Made by a program: the position numbers and the translations under genes. Shown here piece after piece: positions 21,454 to 30,679 of a stretch of DNA of 64,000 nucleotides (positions are counted from its first letter, which is position 1; every line of letters starts with the position of its first letter). The DNA comes from Streptomyces cellostaticus (GTDB lineage: Bacteria; Actinomycetota; Actinomycetes; Streptomycetales; Streptomycetaceae), in contig NZ_KQ948015.1 of NCBI RefSeq assembly GCF_001513965.1, positions 763,551 through 827,550 of the forward strand, given 5' to 3'. The notes under the pieces were generated by a model, which worked only from the letters and a program-made list of their open reading frames with translations, was not told the origin of the DNA and did no database searches.

Positions 21454-23230
21454 GTGCGCACCGCCGAGATCCGCCGCCGTTTCCTCGGCTTCTTCGCCGA
21501 GCGCGGTCACACCGTCGTGCCCGGCGCCCCGCTGCCCACGCCCGACCCGACGTTGCTCTTCGTCAACGCGGGCATGGTCCCCTTCAAGCCGTACCTGACG
21601 GGCGAGGCACCGGCGCCGTGGCCGCGGGCGACGAGCGTGCAGAAGTGCGTGCGCACCCTGGACATCGAGGAGGTCGGCACCACCCGGCACGGCTCCTTCT
21701 TCCAGATGAACGGCAACTTCTCCCTCGGCGACTACTTCAAGGAGGAAGCCGTCGCCTTCGCCTGGGAGCTGTCCACCTCGCCGGTGGCGGAGGGCGGCTA
21801 CGGTCTGGATCCGGACCGGATCTGGGTGACCGTGCACCACACCGACGACGAATCCCGTGCCCTGTGGCGGCGGCTCGCCGGACTGCCCGACGAGCGGATC
21901 GTGGCACGCGGCGACGAGGACAACTTCTGATCCATGGGGGTGCCCGGTCCGTGCGGTCCCTACTCGGAGTTGTACTACGACCGCGGTCCGGCGCTCGGCC
22001 TCCCGGGCGGCCCGGCGGCCGACCAGGACCGGTACATGGAGTTCTGGAATCTGGTCTTCATCCAGTACGAACGAGGCGAAGGTTCCGGCAAGTCCGGCTA
22101 CCCCATTTTCGGCGAACTGCCCCGCCGCGACATCGACACCGGCATGGGCCTGGAACGCATGGCCACCCTGCTCCAGGGTGTCGACAACCTCTACGAGATC
22201 GACGAGACCCGCCCGATTCTCGATCGGCCCGCCGCGCTGGCCGGTGTCCGTTACGGCATGGACACCGAGACCGACGTACGCCTGCGGGTGGTCGCGACCA
22301 CGTCCGCACCGCGCTGATGCTGCTCGCCGACGACACCTCCCCTGGCAACGAGGGCCGCGGCTACGTCCTGCGCCGCATCCTGCGCCGTGCCGTGCGCGCG
22401 ATGCGCCAACTCGGCTACCAGGAAACCGCGCTGCCCGAACTGCTGGCCGTGGCCCGCGACTGCCTGGCGCCCAGCTACTCAGAGGTCACCGACACCTACG
22501 ACCGGATCATCGACCGGGCGGCCGGCGAGGAGGACGCCTTCCGCACGACCCTCCGCCAGGGAACGACCGTCCTGGACACGGCCGTCGCCGAGGTCGAGTC
22601 GGGCGGCGGTCGCCGGCTGCCCGGCGCGAAGGCGTTGTTCCTGCTGCACGACACGTACGGCTTCCCGATCGACCTCACACGGGAGATGGCAGCCGAACAG
22701 GGCGTGGAGGTCGACCGCGAGGGCTTCACCACCCTGATGCGCGAACAACGCGAACGCGCCCGAGCCGACGCCCGCGCCCGCAAGTCGGGCGGCACGACGG
22801 ACACAGCCATCCTGCGACGAGTCTTGGACGAACACGGTCCGGCCGACTGGCGCGCGTGGGACACCCTGACCACCCAGTCCCGTGGTCTCACCGTGCTGAC
22901 CGCCTCCGGCCCGTCCCCGGTAGCGGGCGAGGGAGACATCGTGACCGTGGTCCTGGACCGCAGCCCGTTCTACGCCGAGTCCGGTGGCCAGGACAGCGAC
23001 GCCGGCCGCCTCTCCGGCCCGCCGATGGAGGCCGAGGTCCTGGACGTGCAGCGTCCGCTGCCCGGCCTCGTGGCCCACCAGGTGCGCGTCACGGCAGGTG
23101 AACTCGCTGTCGGTGACGAGGTCACGGCGGCCGTGGATCCCGAGTGGCGGCTCGGCGCGCGCCAGGCCCACTCCGGCACCCACATCCTGCACGCGGCCCT
23201 GCGCCAGGTTCTCGGCCCCGTCACCGGCCG
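21454..23230 (+). pseudogene. alaS: Alanyl-tRNA synthetase paralogue, broken and truncated
   Basis: Begins [19 protein letters not shown] with class II motifs ([22 protein letters not shown]). A TGA at 21928-21930 replaces the Trp codon expected between DNF and the following MG..GPCGP block, and the same frame resumes. A one-base loss near 22294 shifts the frame before [10 protein letters not shown]. Homology then continues through NEGRGYVLRRILRRAVR to the editing-site start HSGTHILHAALRQVLGP and ends at about 23230. The second half of the editing site and the C-Ala domain are missing. Length is about two thirds of a normal AlaRS. A decaying second copy; the housekeeping alaS must be elsewhere. 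Confidence 0.88.
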
Positions 23231-23566
23231 AGCTGGACGAAGGGAGCGGGAGCCTTCACCAGCTCCGGTACGCGCGGGACAGATGCGTCGACGGCAGGCT
23301 CCTGAGCCGTATGCCTTGCGGCGGTCGCCTGCTCCTGCGGCGGGGCTTGGTCAGCTGTGACGCTTCGTCAAGGTGGTTCCTGCGGACTGGTTACCGCCAG
23401 CCCCTCATGGCTGGATGGTCCGGGCTCGGCAAGTCGGTCACATATCTGCCGGGTTGCCGTGGCAGCGGTCGTCTGTGTACGTCGGCGCCATCAGATGACA
23501 CTCCAAGCAGGAGGCGCCGGCCGCGTGGTGAAGTCGCCGCCGGCGCCCCGATTGTCACTTGTTCTC
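23231..23566. other. Unassigned stretch after the alaS remnant
   Basis: About 335 bp between the last recognisable alaS homology and the small secreted-protein gene. Open frames exist on both strands, but none resembles a protein I recognise and none has a good ribosome-binding site. Probably the scar of the event that removed the alaS 3' end. Confidence 0.4.
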
Positions 23567-23878
23567 TCACTTCTCGGCGCTGCCCGCTTCGTGCTGGGCA
23601 CCTGCGGACGCGTCGGCGTGCCCGCCGGGGCCGTCGGCGCCCTCCGGGGTCTCCGCCTGGCCGTGTTCGCCCGGCTGCTCGTTGTCGGGGGCGTTCTGGT
23701 CGCCGTGCTGGATGTTGTCGGTGTCCGGTCCGGTCGGCTCCGGCGGCGTGTCCTGTCGCACGACGGACGCGGTCGGAGCCGCACTCGTGCTGGACCCGGC
23801 GACGGCAGCGCCGATCCCTGCCCCGCCGAGGGTCAGGGCAGCGACCGCCGTGGCCGCGATCTTCCGGTGGAACTTCAT
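23567..23878 (-). CDS. Small secreted acidic protein
   Basis: 103 residues. The N-terminus MKFHRKIAATAVAALTLGGAGIGA is a clear Sec signal peptide, with a likely Ala-rich cleavage site near AVAGSS. The mature part is low-complexity and rich in Asp, Glu, Pro, Gly and His, with no recognised domain. The nearest upstream genes on its strand are a sensor kinase and regulator; similar secreted proteins beside such pairs are often their targets (inference). GGCGGA-type ribosome-binding site on the minus strand. Confidence 0.68.
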   Translation of the reverse strand: MKFHRKIAATAVAALTLGGAGIGAAVAGSSTSAAPTASVVRQDTPPEPTGPDTDNIQHGDQNAPDNEQPGEHGQAETPEGADGPGGHADASAGAQHEAGSAEK

Positions 23879-23954
23879 GATGTCCGCCTTTTCGAACGGA
23901 TCGATGTACTGATGCCCTCAGTGTGCGAAGCGGCTCGTGAAGCGACCGTGTGCG

Positions 23955-23976
23955 GCTGATGTGAACGCTGACATGC
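23955..23976 (-). promoter_or_regulatory. Possible weak response-regulator site upstream of secreted protein
   Basis: On the minus strand two 11-base units, GCATGTCAGCG and TTCACATCAGC. The first matches 9 of 11 positions of the GCATGTGAGCA unit repeated upstream of the adjacent response regulator at 26389-26410. The second unit is poor. Confidence 0.28.
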
Positions 23977-24213
23977 TGGGATTCGGAGTTCGGCACGGGC
24001 GCGACCGCGGCCGGCACGACACGGCACCGTCGAGCCGTTGGCCACGGTGAACACCGCCACGGGCAAGGTCTTGCCGGTTTCCGCAGGACGACCGGCCGAA
24101 CGCCCGGACCAGAGGTCGACTGGATCACCGACGGGATCTTCCGAACCTGCAGGACAGTCTCCCGACCTGCTCCACGCCCGTACGACACCGCAGTGCCGTC
24201 GGGCCCGGGCGAG

Positions 24214-25671
24214 CTATGACATCTCACCGTGAGCCGGTCCCTGCTCATGAGCCGGGGCGAGCGGGATTTCCAGGCGGACCCGGGCGCCTCCTCCCTCTGG
24301 ATTGTCCGCCACCACGCTGCCGCCGTGGGCCTCGGCGATGGACCGCACGATCGCCAGGCCCAGCCCGGCGCCGCCGCCTGCCCGGGCCCGTGCGGCGTCG
24401 GCACGCCGGAACCGCTCGAAGGCCAGCGGGAGGAACGCGGGCGGGAACCCGGGCCCGTGGTCACGTACCTCGATCACGGCGACGTCGGCTCCGGGCCCGT
24501 GACGGGTGCTGAGCGTCACGTCGATGACGGCGCCGTCCGGGCTGTGACGCACGGCGTTGTCGAGGAGGTTGTCCACCGCCTGACGCAGCCGGTCGGGATC
24601 GGCCACGATGCGCACCGTTGTGTCGGCGTGCAGGGTCAGGCGGACGCCGCGGGTCTCGGCGCGTGCTGAAGCCGCGTGGACGCCTCGGGCGAGGACATCG
24701 GCCGGGGCTATCGGTCCGGCTCGCAGACAGGCGTGACCTTCGTCCGCGCGGGCGAGCACCAGCAGGTCCTCGGCCAGCCTGATCAGCCGGTCGGTGTCGG
24801 CCGCCGCCGCGGTGATCGCGTCCACCAGTGCCTGGTGGGATCGGCCCGGCCGGCTCGCCAGTTCCAGCTCGGCCTTCAGCGTGGTCAGCGGAGTGCGCAG
24901 TTCGTGGCCGGCGTCGGCGACGAAGCCGCGTTCCCGCTCCAGGGCCCGGGCCAGGCGGTCCAGTACGGCGTTCATGGTGGTCGCCAGCGTCGCGATCTCA
25001 TCGCGGGTCCTGGGCACCGGGAGGCGGGCTGCGGTGTCGTGCTCGGAGATGTCTGCCAGGCGTCGTCGCATGCGTTCCACCGGGCGCAGCGCGGAGCCGG
25101 TCAGGGCGTAGGCGCCGAGGCCGGCGAGGACGACGGCCGACGGTCCGGCGATCCACAGCGCGGTGCTGGTGCGTGCGGTCGCCTCTTCGGCCAGATGGGA
25201 GCCGGTGCCCACCACGACGAGGACGGGCCGGGCGCCATGATGGGCCGGCACGGCCAGCATCCGGTACTTTTCGCCCTCCACTGTGGTGGTGAACTTCACC
25301 GGGGCGTGCCCGGCGGCCCGCCGTTGCGCGGCGTCCACCAGAGGTTGCCGGACGGCCGGGTCGGTGGTCGCCAGCACCGCGCCGTCGCGGGCGAGGACCT
25401 GCGTGATGTCGTCCGATACCGGGTTCTGGCCGTGCTGGTCTCCCTGCTGGCCACTGTCCCGGCTCTCGGAAGGCGGGGGCGGGGCGAGTGGCGGCAGCGG
25501 CCCGGCGGAGGCGAGGCGCGCGACTTCCGCCTCGGCCCGCACGCGCAGCGTGGAGGCCAGGGAGCTGTTCAGACCTGCCGTCAACTGCTGGAGGAACAGC
25601 AGCCCCGCGGCGGCGATGACGACCGCGGTGCCCAGCGCGAACACCAGCGCCAGCCGCCACCTCAGGGTCAT
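24214..25671 (-). CDS. Sensor histidine kinase (HAMP, HisKA, HATPase)
   Basis: Membrane sensor of 485 residues. There is a transmembrane segment near 8-28, then an extracytoplasmic domain of roughly 130 residues with a Pro-rich insert (LPPLAPPPPS). A second membrane segment precedes a HAMP region (LRPVERMRRRLADI). The H-box is AGHELRTPLTTLKAELELA with the phospho-His, followed by N-box DNLLDNAVRHS and G-boxes GHGPGFPP and GAGLGLAIVRSI. It lies 6 bp downstream of its response regulator on the same strand. Signal unknown. Confidence 0.93.
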   Translation of the reverse strand: MTLRWRLALVFALGTAVVIAAAGLLFLQQLTAGLNSSLASTLRVRAEAEVARLASAGPLPPLAPPPPSESRDSGQQGDQHGQNPVSDDITQVLARDGAVLATTDPAVRQPLVDAAQRRAAGHAPVKFTTTVEGEKYRMLAVPAHHGARPVLVVVGTGSHLAEEATARTSTALWIAGPSAVVLAGLGAYALTGSALRPVERMRRRLADISEHDTAARLPVPRTRDEIATLATTMNAVLDRLARALERERGFVADAGHELRTPLTTLKAELELASRPGRSHQALVDAITAAAADTDRLIRLAEDLLVLARADEGHACLRAGPIAPADVLARGVHAASARAETRGVRLTLHADTTVRIVADPDRLRQAVDNLLDNAVRHSPDGAVIDVTLSTRHGPGADVAVIEVRDHGPGFPPAFLPLAFERFRRADAARARAGGGAGLGLAIVRSIAEAHGGSVVADNPEGGGARVRLEIPLAPAHEQGPAHGEMS

Positions 25672-25677
25672 GACCGC

Positions 25678-26367
25678 TCATCCGCCCTTCGCGGGAGCCT
25701 GGGGCCGCAGCCGGTATCCGGCTCCGCGCACGGTTTCCAGATGGGATTCTCCGCCCGGCTCGTCGATCTTGCGGCGCAGGTACGCCACATACTGGTCGAC
25801 GACGTTGGACACCCCGTCGTAGGCGAAGTCCCACACGTGCTCCAGGATCCGGGTGCGGGTCAGTACATCGCCGGGATACCGCAGGAACAGCTCCAGCAGG
25901 GCGAACTCTTTGGGCGACAGCTGTAGCTCCGACGGCCCCCGCCACACCCGCCGACTGGACGGGTCCAAACGCAGATCACCCACGGCAAGGAGCGCGGGCC
26001 GTTCCCTGGCCCCCCTCCGTACCAGGGCCCGCAGCCGCGCGAACAGCTCGGCGAAGCTGAAGGGCTTGGTCAGGTAGTCGTCCGCGCCCGAGTCCAGCCC
26101 CCGCACCCGGTCGGTGACCGCGTCGCGGGCCGTCAGCAAGAGCACCGGCGACCAGCATCCCCCGGCCCGCAGCCTGCGGCACACCTCGAAACCGTCGAAA
26201 ACCGGCAGCATCACGTCCAGCACGATCACGTCGTAGGGGCTCTCCTGCGCCCGCCACACCGCCTCCGGACCGTCCACGGCGACATCGACGGCGTACCCCT
26301 CCTCACACAGCCCGCGCTGCAGCAGCGCCGCTGTGCGGACCTCGTCCTCGACCACCAGCACCCGCAC
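25678..26367 (-). CDS. OmpR-family response regulator
   Basis: 229 residues. Receiver: VRVLVVEDE, phospho-Asp in VIVLDVMLP (about residue 51), Lys in DDYLTKPF. C-terminal winged helix: LSPKEFALLELFLRYPGDVLTR and VDQYVAYLRRKID. GTG start at 26367; longer in-frame starts extend into non-coding sequence containing the repeat at 26389-26410. First gene of the regulator-kinase pair. Confidence 0.93.
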   Translation of the reverse strand: MRVLVVEDEVRTAALLQRGLCEEGYAVDVAVDGPEAVWRAQESPYDVIVLDVMLPVFDGFEVCRRLRAGGCWSPVLLLTARDAVTDRVRGLDSGADDYLTKPFSFAELFARLRALVRRGARERPALLAVGDLRLDPSSRRVWRGPSELQLSPKEFALLELFLRYPGDVLTRTRILEHVWDFAYDGVSNVVDQYVAYLRRKIDEPGGESHLETVRGAGYRLRPQAPAKGG

Positions 26368-26388
26368 ACCACCACCGTAGGAGCCCCT

Positions 26389-26410
26389 GCATGTGAGCAG
26401 CATGTGAGGA
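26389..26410. promoter_or_regulatory. 11-bp-spaced direct repeat (GCATGTGAG) upstream of response regulator
   Basis: GCATGTGAG occurs at 26389-26397 and again at 26400-26408, exactly 11 bp apart, about 22 bp upstream of the regulator start. Tandem repeats with one helical-turn spacing are the usual binding sites of OmpR-type regulators, so this is a candidate autoregulatory operator. Confidence 0.55.
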
Positions 26411-27185
26411 CAGCCCGTGGCCATGCCGCGCTCTGGCCGTCGCGGTGTGGGCGGGGCCGACTGTTCCGCACGCTCCTCCGCTCTCACGCGCACGCCAGAC
26501 GCTGTGGACCTGGCCAGACGCCTGACCGACCCTGCTCTCAGGCCGGCCGACCGCCGCCCTCGCGCGGCCACGCGCACTCTCCGCCCGGTGTCGGGCTTGC
26601 TGCCCGTCGTCGGCGCTGCGGACGGCCTCCGCAACCGGGCTGCGGTCTCGCAGCTGGCCGCCGTTTCCGTAGTCGTCCGGCCGAAGGCCGGACGTGTCCG
26701 GGACGCAGGCCGCGTTACAACTCGGACGCGAACTCGGCGACGCGAGCAGCTCGTCGCCATCGCTACCACGCTCGCCGCCATCACTAGGCTGGCGCAGTGG
26801 ACGCGGTGCTGAGTTGGCAGCAGCCCTGGCGGCGCGGTCGGGACGGTCCGTGAACGTCTGCTGAGGCCCCGCGCCGATCTCCCGGTGGGCGACCTCCTTC
26901 AAGGCAAGCCGCTGGATGGCCACCCCGCCCTCGACCTGGCTGACGCGTGACCCCGTGATGGAGGCGAGCACCGCCGGGCGGCGAAAGAAGGCAAGGTAAG
27001 AATCAAGTACGTGGGGGCCTGCCCGGGTGACTGCGGCTTTGCGACATACATGTACTCCTCTGCGCCGGTTCCGACCGCTTCCGAGTCGCCGCGCGGACGA
27101 TCCTGGTTAAACCTGGAGGGGCGCGATCGACCTTGTGGGGCGGACGCGCCGCAGGGGGAAATCCGTCGCCCAACGGGAGACCACC
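26411..27185. other. Intergenic region of about 775 bp, no supported gene
   Basis: Several open frames exist but all look like GC-driven noise: Arg/Pro/Ala-rich, no good ribosome-binding site. It must hold the promoter of the secreted-protein gene at 27186. Confidence 0.5.
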
Positions 27186-27614
27186 ATGCATGCCTCTCTC
27201 CGCAGCCGCTGTGTCCGTGCGCTCGCCGCAGGCGCCCTGTCCGCCGCGCTGGTATCGGCCGGATCGGCCGGAGCCTTCGCCGTCGGCAACGCGCCGATGC
27301 CGACGCCGAGCGCCACGCACAGCAAGACGCCGATGACCAAGGCCTCGATCACGATCAAGGCCAACCAGACGTCCGTCAAGGCTGGGCAGAGCGTCACGTT
27401 CACCGGTCAGACCACCGGGCTGAAGTCCGGCACGAAGCTGGTCCTGCAGCACCTGCGCAACGGCAAGTGGACCACGCTGAGCTCAAGCACCACGGTGACG
27501 AAGGGCCACACCTATGCGCTGACCGGCAAGCTCAGCACCAAGGGCACGCAGCACCTCCGGGTGTCGACGTCCGGCACGACGCACTCCCCCACGGTGATCG
27601 TCAAGGTGTCCTGA
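27186..27614 (+). CDS. Secreted Ig-like/Big-type domain protein
   Basis: 142 residues with a Sec signal peptide (RALAAGALSAALVSAGSAGAFA). The mature part is Ser/Thr/Lys-rich and beta-strand-like: KASITIKANQTSVKAGQSVTF, LVLQHLRNGKWTTL, GKLSTKGTQHLRVSTSG. This pattern fits a small Ig-like fold found in Streptomyces secreted proteins. GGGAG precedes the ATG. A degenerate relative is encoded at 51426-51740, sharing WTTL and GTQHxRVS. Its neighbourhood (deacetylase remnants, propeller lipoprotein, esterase) suggests a cell-surface role; function unknown. Confidence 0.75.
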   Translation: MHASLRSRCVRALAAGALSAALVSAGSAGAFAVGNAPMPTPSATHSKTPMTKASITIKANQTSVKAGQSVTFTGQTTGLKSGTKLVLQHLRNGKWTTLSSSTTVTKGHTYALTGKLSTKGTQHLRVSTSGTTHSPTVIVKVS

Positions 27615-27760
27615 CCGAGGCCGGGGCCGCAGCCCACGACCGCAGTCCCCGCAGCAGCAGGTCGAGGGCCGCCTGGAACTCGCCCGCGACTGGCCGCTCC
27701 CACTCCCGCGCATACGGGTCGAAGCGGCCGGTCGTGTGGCCTTGTGCGGGGCCTGGGGGT
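27601..27760 (-). pseudogene. TetR-family regulator, C-terminal fragment
   Basis: On the minus strand, frame ending in TGA at 27601-27603: FDPYAREWERPVAGEFQAALDLLLRGL followed by a short tail. This matches the end of a TetR/AcrR ligand-binding domain as I know the family. No DNA-binding domain or start codon is present. It is a leftover of an insertion or deletion next to the secreted-protein gene, with which it overlaps at the 3' ends. Confidence 0.55.
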
Positions 27761-27790
27761 CGGCAAGCCCGTCACCCGTCCTTCGCGACC

Positions 27791-27897
27791 CGGCAGGCTT
27801 CTCCAAACCCTATACAGCCGCCGCCCTACCCGACTTCCTCCACCAACTTGACCGAGGCGCTTTGCGCGCGGTGACCACCAGGGAGCTGCTGAGCTGA
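27791..27897 (+). pseudogene. C-terminal tail of a lost gene, coupled to the propeller gene
   Basis: Frame GFSKPYTAAALPDFLHQLDRG and on to RELLS ends in a TGA that overlaps the next ATG (TGATG). The coupling implies that a real gene once preceded the propeller gene. LPDFLHQLDRGALRAVTTREL resembles the last helix of some polysaccharide deacetylases (inference). No N-terminal part remains. Confidence 0.42.
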
Positions 27898-29069
27898 TGC
27901 ATCGCGCGACCATCGCCCGGCTACTGATGACCGGCGCCGCCCTCGCCACGCTCGCCGGCTGCAGCAGTGCAATCGGCCACAGGGACGAGGCTCTTGCCTC
28001 CAAGGCCCCCTTTGACCCCGCCCAGCAACAGAGGATCCGGGGCCTGAGGGGCATGCCGCCCGTGCTCGACCCGGACGACCTCTACGCGGCCGACCGCCCG
28101 AACCAGCTCTCGCCGGCGGTCAAGGACTTCCCGTCCCGCGTGTACGTCCCCAACACCAACTCCGACACCGTGTCGGTCATCGACCCGAAGACGTACAAGG
28201 TCATCGAGACGATCCCGGTCGGCAGGCAGCCGCAGCACGTAGTGCCGTCCTGGGACCTGAAGACGCTGTGGGTCAACAACGACCTGGGCAACTCGCTCAC
28301 CCCCATCGACCCAAGGACCGGCGAGGCGGGCAAGCCGGTTGCCGTGCATGACCCGTACAACCTGTACTTCACGCCGGACGGCAAGTACGCGGTCGTGATG
28401 GCCTCCAACGACCGGCAGCTGGTCTTCCGCGACGCCCACACCATGAAGATGGTCAAGGCTGTCCCGGCCAGCTGCCACGGCGTCAACCATGCCGACTTCT
28501 CCATGGACGGCCGCTACTTCATCGTCTCCTGCGAGTTCAGCGGCGAGCTGCTCAAGGTCGACACCGAGAAGATGGAGGTGACCGGCCAGCAGAAACTGCC
28601 GTTCCACGGTGCCATGCCGCAGGACGTGAAGATCTCTCCGGACGGCAAGAAGTTCTACATCGCCGACATGATGGCCGACGGCTTGTGGGTCCTGGACGGA
28701 GACGCCTTCTCCAGGCCGTCCCTCCTGCCCACCGGAAAGGGCGCGCACGGCCTCTACATCAGCCGTGACTCCCGCGAGATGTACATCTCCAACCGGGGCG
28801 AGGGCACCATCTCCGTGTTCGACTTCAAGGAGGACCGGCTGACCAAGAAGTGGCGCCTGCCGAACGGCGGCAGCCCCGACATGGGCGGCGTCTCCGCTGA
28901 CGGCAAGGTCCTGTGGCTGTCCGGCCGCTACAACTCCGAGGTGTACGCCATCGACACCGCCACTGGCGAACAGCTTGCCCGCGTCAGGGTGGGCAGCGGC
29001 CCGCACGGCCTCGCGGTCTATCCGCAGCCGGGCCGCTACTCGCTGGGTCACACGGGCATCTTCCGCTGA
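27897..29069 (+). CDS. YVTN/NHL-type beta-propeller lipoprotein
   Basis: 390 residues. The N-terminal signal ends in the lipobox LAGC, so it is probably anchored at the outer face of the membrane. The body is made of repeated propeller blades: VYVPNTNSDTVSVIDPKTYKVIETIPVG, then KYAVVMASNDRQLVF, MEVTGQQKLPFHGAMPQDVKISPDGKKFYIAD and a last VYAIDTATGEQLARVRVG blade. YVTN propellers bind partners and are not usually enzymes. ATG overlaps the stop of the preceding remnant. Function unknown. Confidence 0.85.
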   Translation: MHRATIARLLMTGAALATLAGCSSAIGHRDEALASKAPFDPAQQQRIRGLRGMPPVLDPDDLYAADRPNQLSPAVKDFPSRVYVPNTNSDTVSVIDPKTYKVIETIPVGRQPQHVVPSWDLKTLWVNNDLGNSLTPIDPRTGEAGKPVAVHDPYNLYFTPDGKYAVVMASNDRQLVFRDAHTMKMVKAVPASCHGVNHADFSMDGRYFIVSCEFSGELLKVDTEKMEVTGQQKLPFHGAMPQDVKISPDGKKFYIADMMADGLWVLDGDAFSRPSLLPTGKGAHGLYISRDSREMYISNRGEGTISVFDFKEDRLTKKWRLPNGGSPDMGGVSADGKVLWLSGRYNSEVYAIDTATGEQLARVRVGSGPHGLAVYPQPGRYSLGHTGIFR

Positions 29070-29542
29070 TGCAAGGGCGCTGATCTGGGGCGACCACCAG
29101 ACGCACCACGAGCTGCGCCGCTGGCCTGGGCAGACAGGACGGCTCCCGGGAAGGAGTCACTCCTCACGCCGGAGGATGACCGTGTGTCTCCCGCCCCTGC
29201 CCGAGGCACACTGGAGTATCGATACAGGTGGCGGCGGTCCGAGCGGTCGACGCCGGTACGAACCCGGCCGTCAGTGATCGCCCGGTCTCCGCTTGTGCCC
29301 ACAAGCGCAGGGACTCCACCGGCGAGGCCCTGCGGTCGGAAAGGGGGCGCCGTGAGGAACCCGCTGTTCCTGGACCCGGCAGGCGCCACTGGGGCGCGCC
29401 ATACCCGCCTGCCGGTGAACGAGCCTCGGCCCATCGTCGTCGACCGTAGTGACAGGTGCCCGGCCACCACGGCCTCGGGACGGCCCCGCCCTCCTGCCAC
29501 GCCGAGTCTGAACGCGGTCCGGCATCCTGCCGCGGCGGGCTC
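29070..29542. other. Intergenic region of about 470 bp, no supported gene
   Basis: Between the propeller gene and the esterase gene. Frames here are GC noise; a long in-frame extension of the esterase (to 29456) lacks a ribosome-binding site. Likely promoter region. Confidence 0.45.
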
Positions 29543-30676
29543 ATGACCAGAGCCGGGCCGTTCCGCACCACCGGGCTGATGGCGCTGACCGGCTGGCCGT
29601 TCCTGGCTCTGCTGTGCACGTTCTCGATCGCGCTGATCACCGTGACGATGACGATGTGGAACCGCTGGCCGACGGGCTGGGCCCCGGTGCTGCGACTGGG
29701 GTGCCTGTTGCTGCTGATGGTGGCGGGCGCCGTGGTGACGGCCGATGTCGTCAACCGCGAGTTCGGTTTCTACACCTCGTTCGACGACCTCCTCGGCCGA
29801 CTGCCGCCCGTCACCGCGACGCCCTGCTCCGCCGGCATCGACAGGCCGCCCGCGGCGCCGGCGCACGGACGCATCGAGCACGTTCGCCTGGCCGGTTCCG
29901 TCTCCGGCATCTCGCGCGACGCGTTGGTCTACCTCCCGGCCGTATACGCGTCACCGGCTGCTGCCCGCAGCCGCTTCCCGGTGATCGAGCTGTTCCACGG
30001 CTACCCGGGCGGGCCCGGTGCCTGGCAGCGCCACCTGGACCTGACCGCCGTGCTGGACCGGGAGATCGCCGCGCGCTGCATGCCGCCGGTGATCGTCGTC
30101 ATCCCGACGGACAGCGATCCGGGGCACGACGGCGAGTGCGTGGACGCGCTGGGCGGCCGACGCAACGAGACCTATCTGGCGGTGGACGTACCAGCGCAGC
30201 TGACGGCCCGCTACCGTGTCTCCAACGCGCCCCGCAGCTGGGCGGCGATGGGGTACTCCACCGGCGGGTTCTGTGCCGTCAACATCGCCTTCCACCACCC
30301 GGCACGGTACGCGGCCGCCGCAGCTCTGTCCGGATACTTCACCCCGGTCACCGACCCCTCCACCGGGGACCTCTACCGGGGCAGGCGTGGTGAGCGGCAG
30401 TGGAACAGCCCACAGTGGCAGGCCGCACACCGGCACATCGACGTGCCCCTGTACGTCGTGGCCGGACGAGCCGACCCCGAGGCACAGCGCGCCATCGAGC
30501 ATCTGAAGGCCGCTGCCCGGGGCCGCGTTCCCATCACCACAGGTGAGTCCCCGGCGGGCGGGCACAACTTCACCGTATGGTCCAAGGCATGCCCAGCCGC
30601 GTTCGACTGGCTCGCCGGCCACCTCCCGGTGTCCGTGCCCTCGCTCGCACCCCAACCCCAGGACCTGGGTGGGTGA
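29543..30676 (+). CDS. Membrane-anchored alpha/beta-hydrolase (esterase-D-like)
   Basis: 377 residues. Two hydrophobic segments at the N-terminus (about 14-35 and 50-70) anchor it with the catalytic part outside. The hydrolase domain has an oxyanion-side motif LFHGYPGGPGAW, nucleophile elbow GYSTGG with the Ser, an acid candidate in VAGRADPEA, and the His in AGGHNF. It resembles the esterase-D/mycolyl-transferase-like group. The ATG at 29543 is preferred over 29456. The next gene starts 4 bp after its stop. Substrate unknown, perhaps cell-wall ester. Confidence 0.85.
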   Translation: MTRAGPFRTTGLMALTGWPFLALLCTFSIALITVTMTMWNRWPTGWAPVLRLGCLLLLMVAGAVVTADVVNREFGFYTSFDDLLGRLPPVTATPCSAGIDRPPAAPAHGRIEHVRLAGSVSGISRDALVYLPAVYASPAAARSRFPVIELFHGYPGGPGAWQRHLDLTAVLDREIAARCMPPVIVVIPTDSDPGHDGECVDALGGRRNETYLAVDVPAQLTARYRVSNAPRSWAAMGYSTGGFCAVNIAFHHPARYAAAAALSGYFTPVTDPSTGDLYRGRRGERQWNSPQWQAAHRHIDVPLYVVAGRADPEAQRAIEHLKAAARGRVPITTGESPAGGHNFTVWSKACPAAFDWLAGHLPVSVPSLAPQPQDLGG

Positions 30677-30679
30677 GCC

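Noticed and set aside
21928..21930. TGA in alaS as a recoded selenocysteine codon
   Set aside because: The position is a conserved Trp, no SECIS-like hairpin is evident, and the gene has other disabling lesions.
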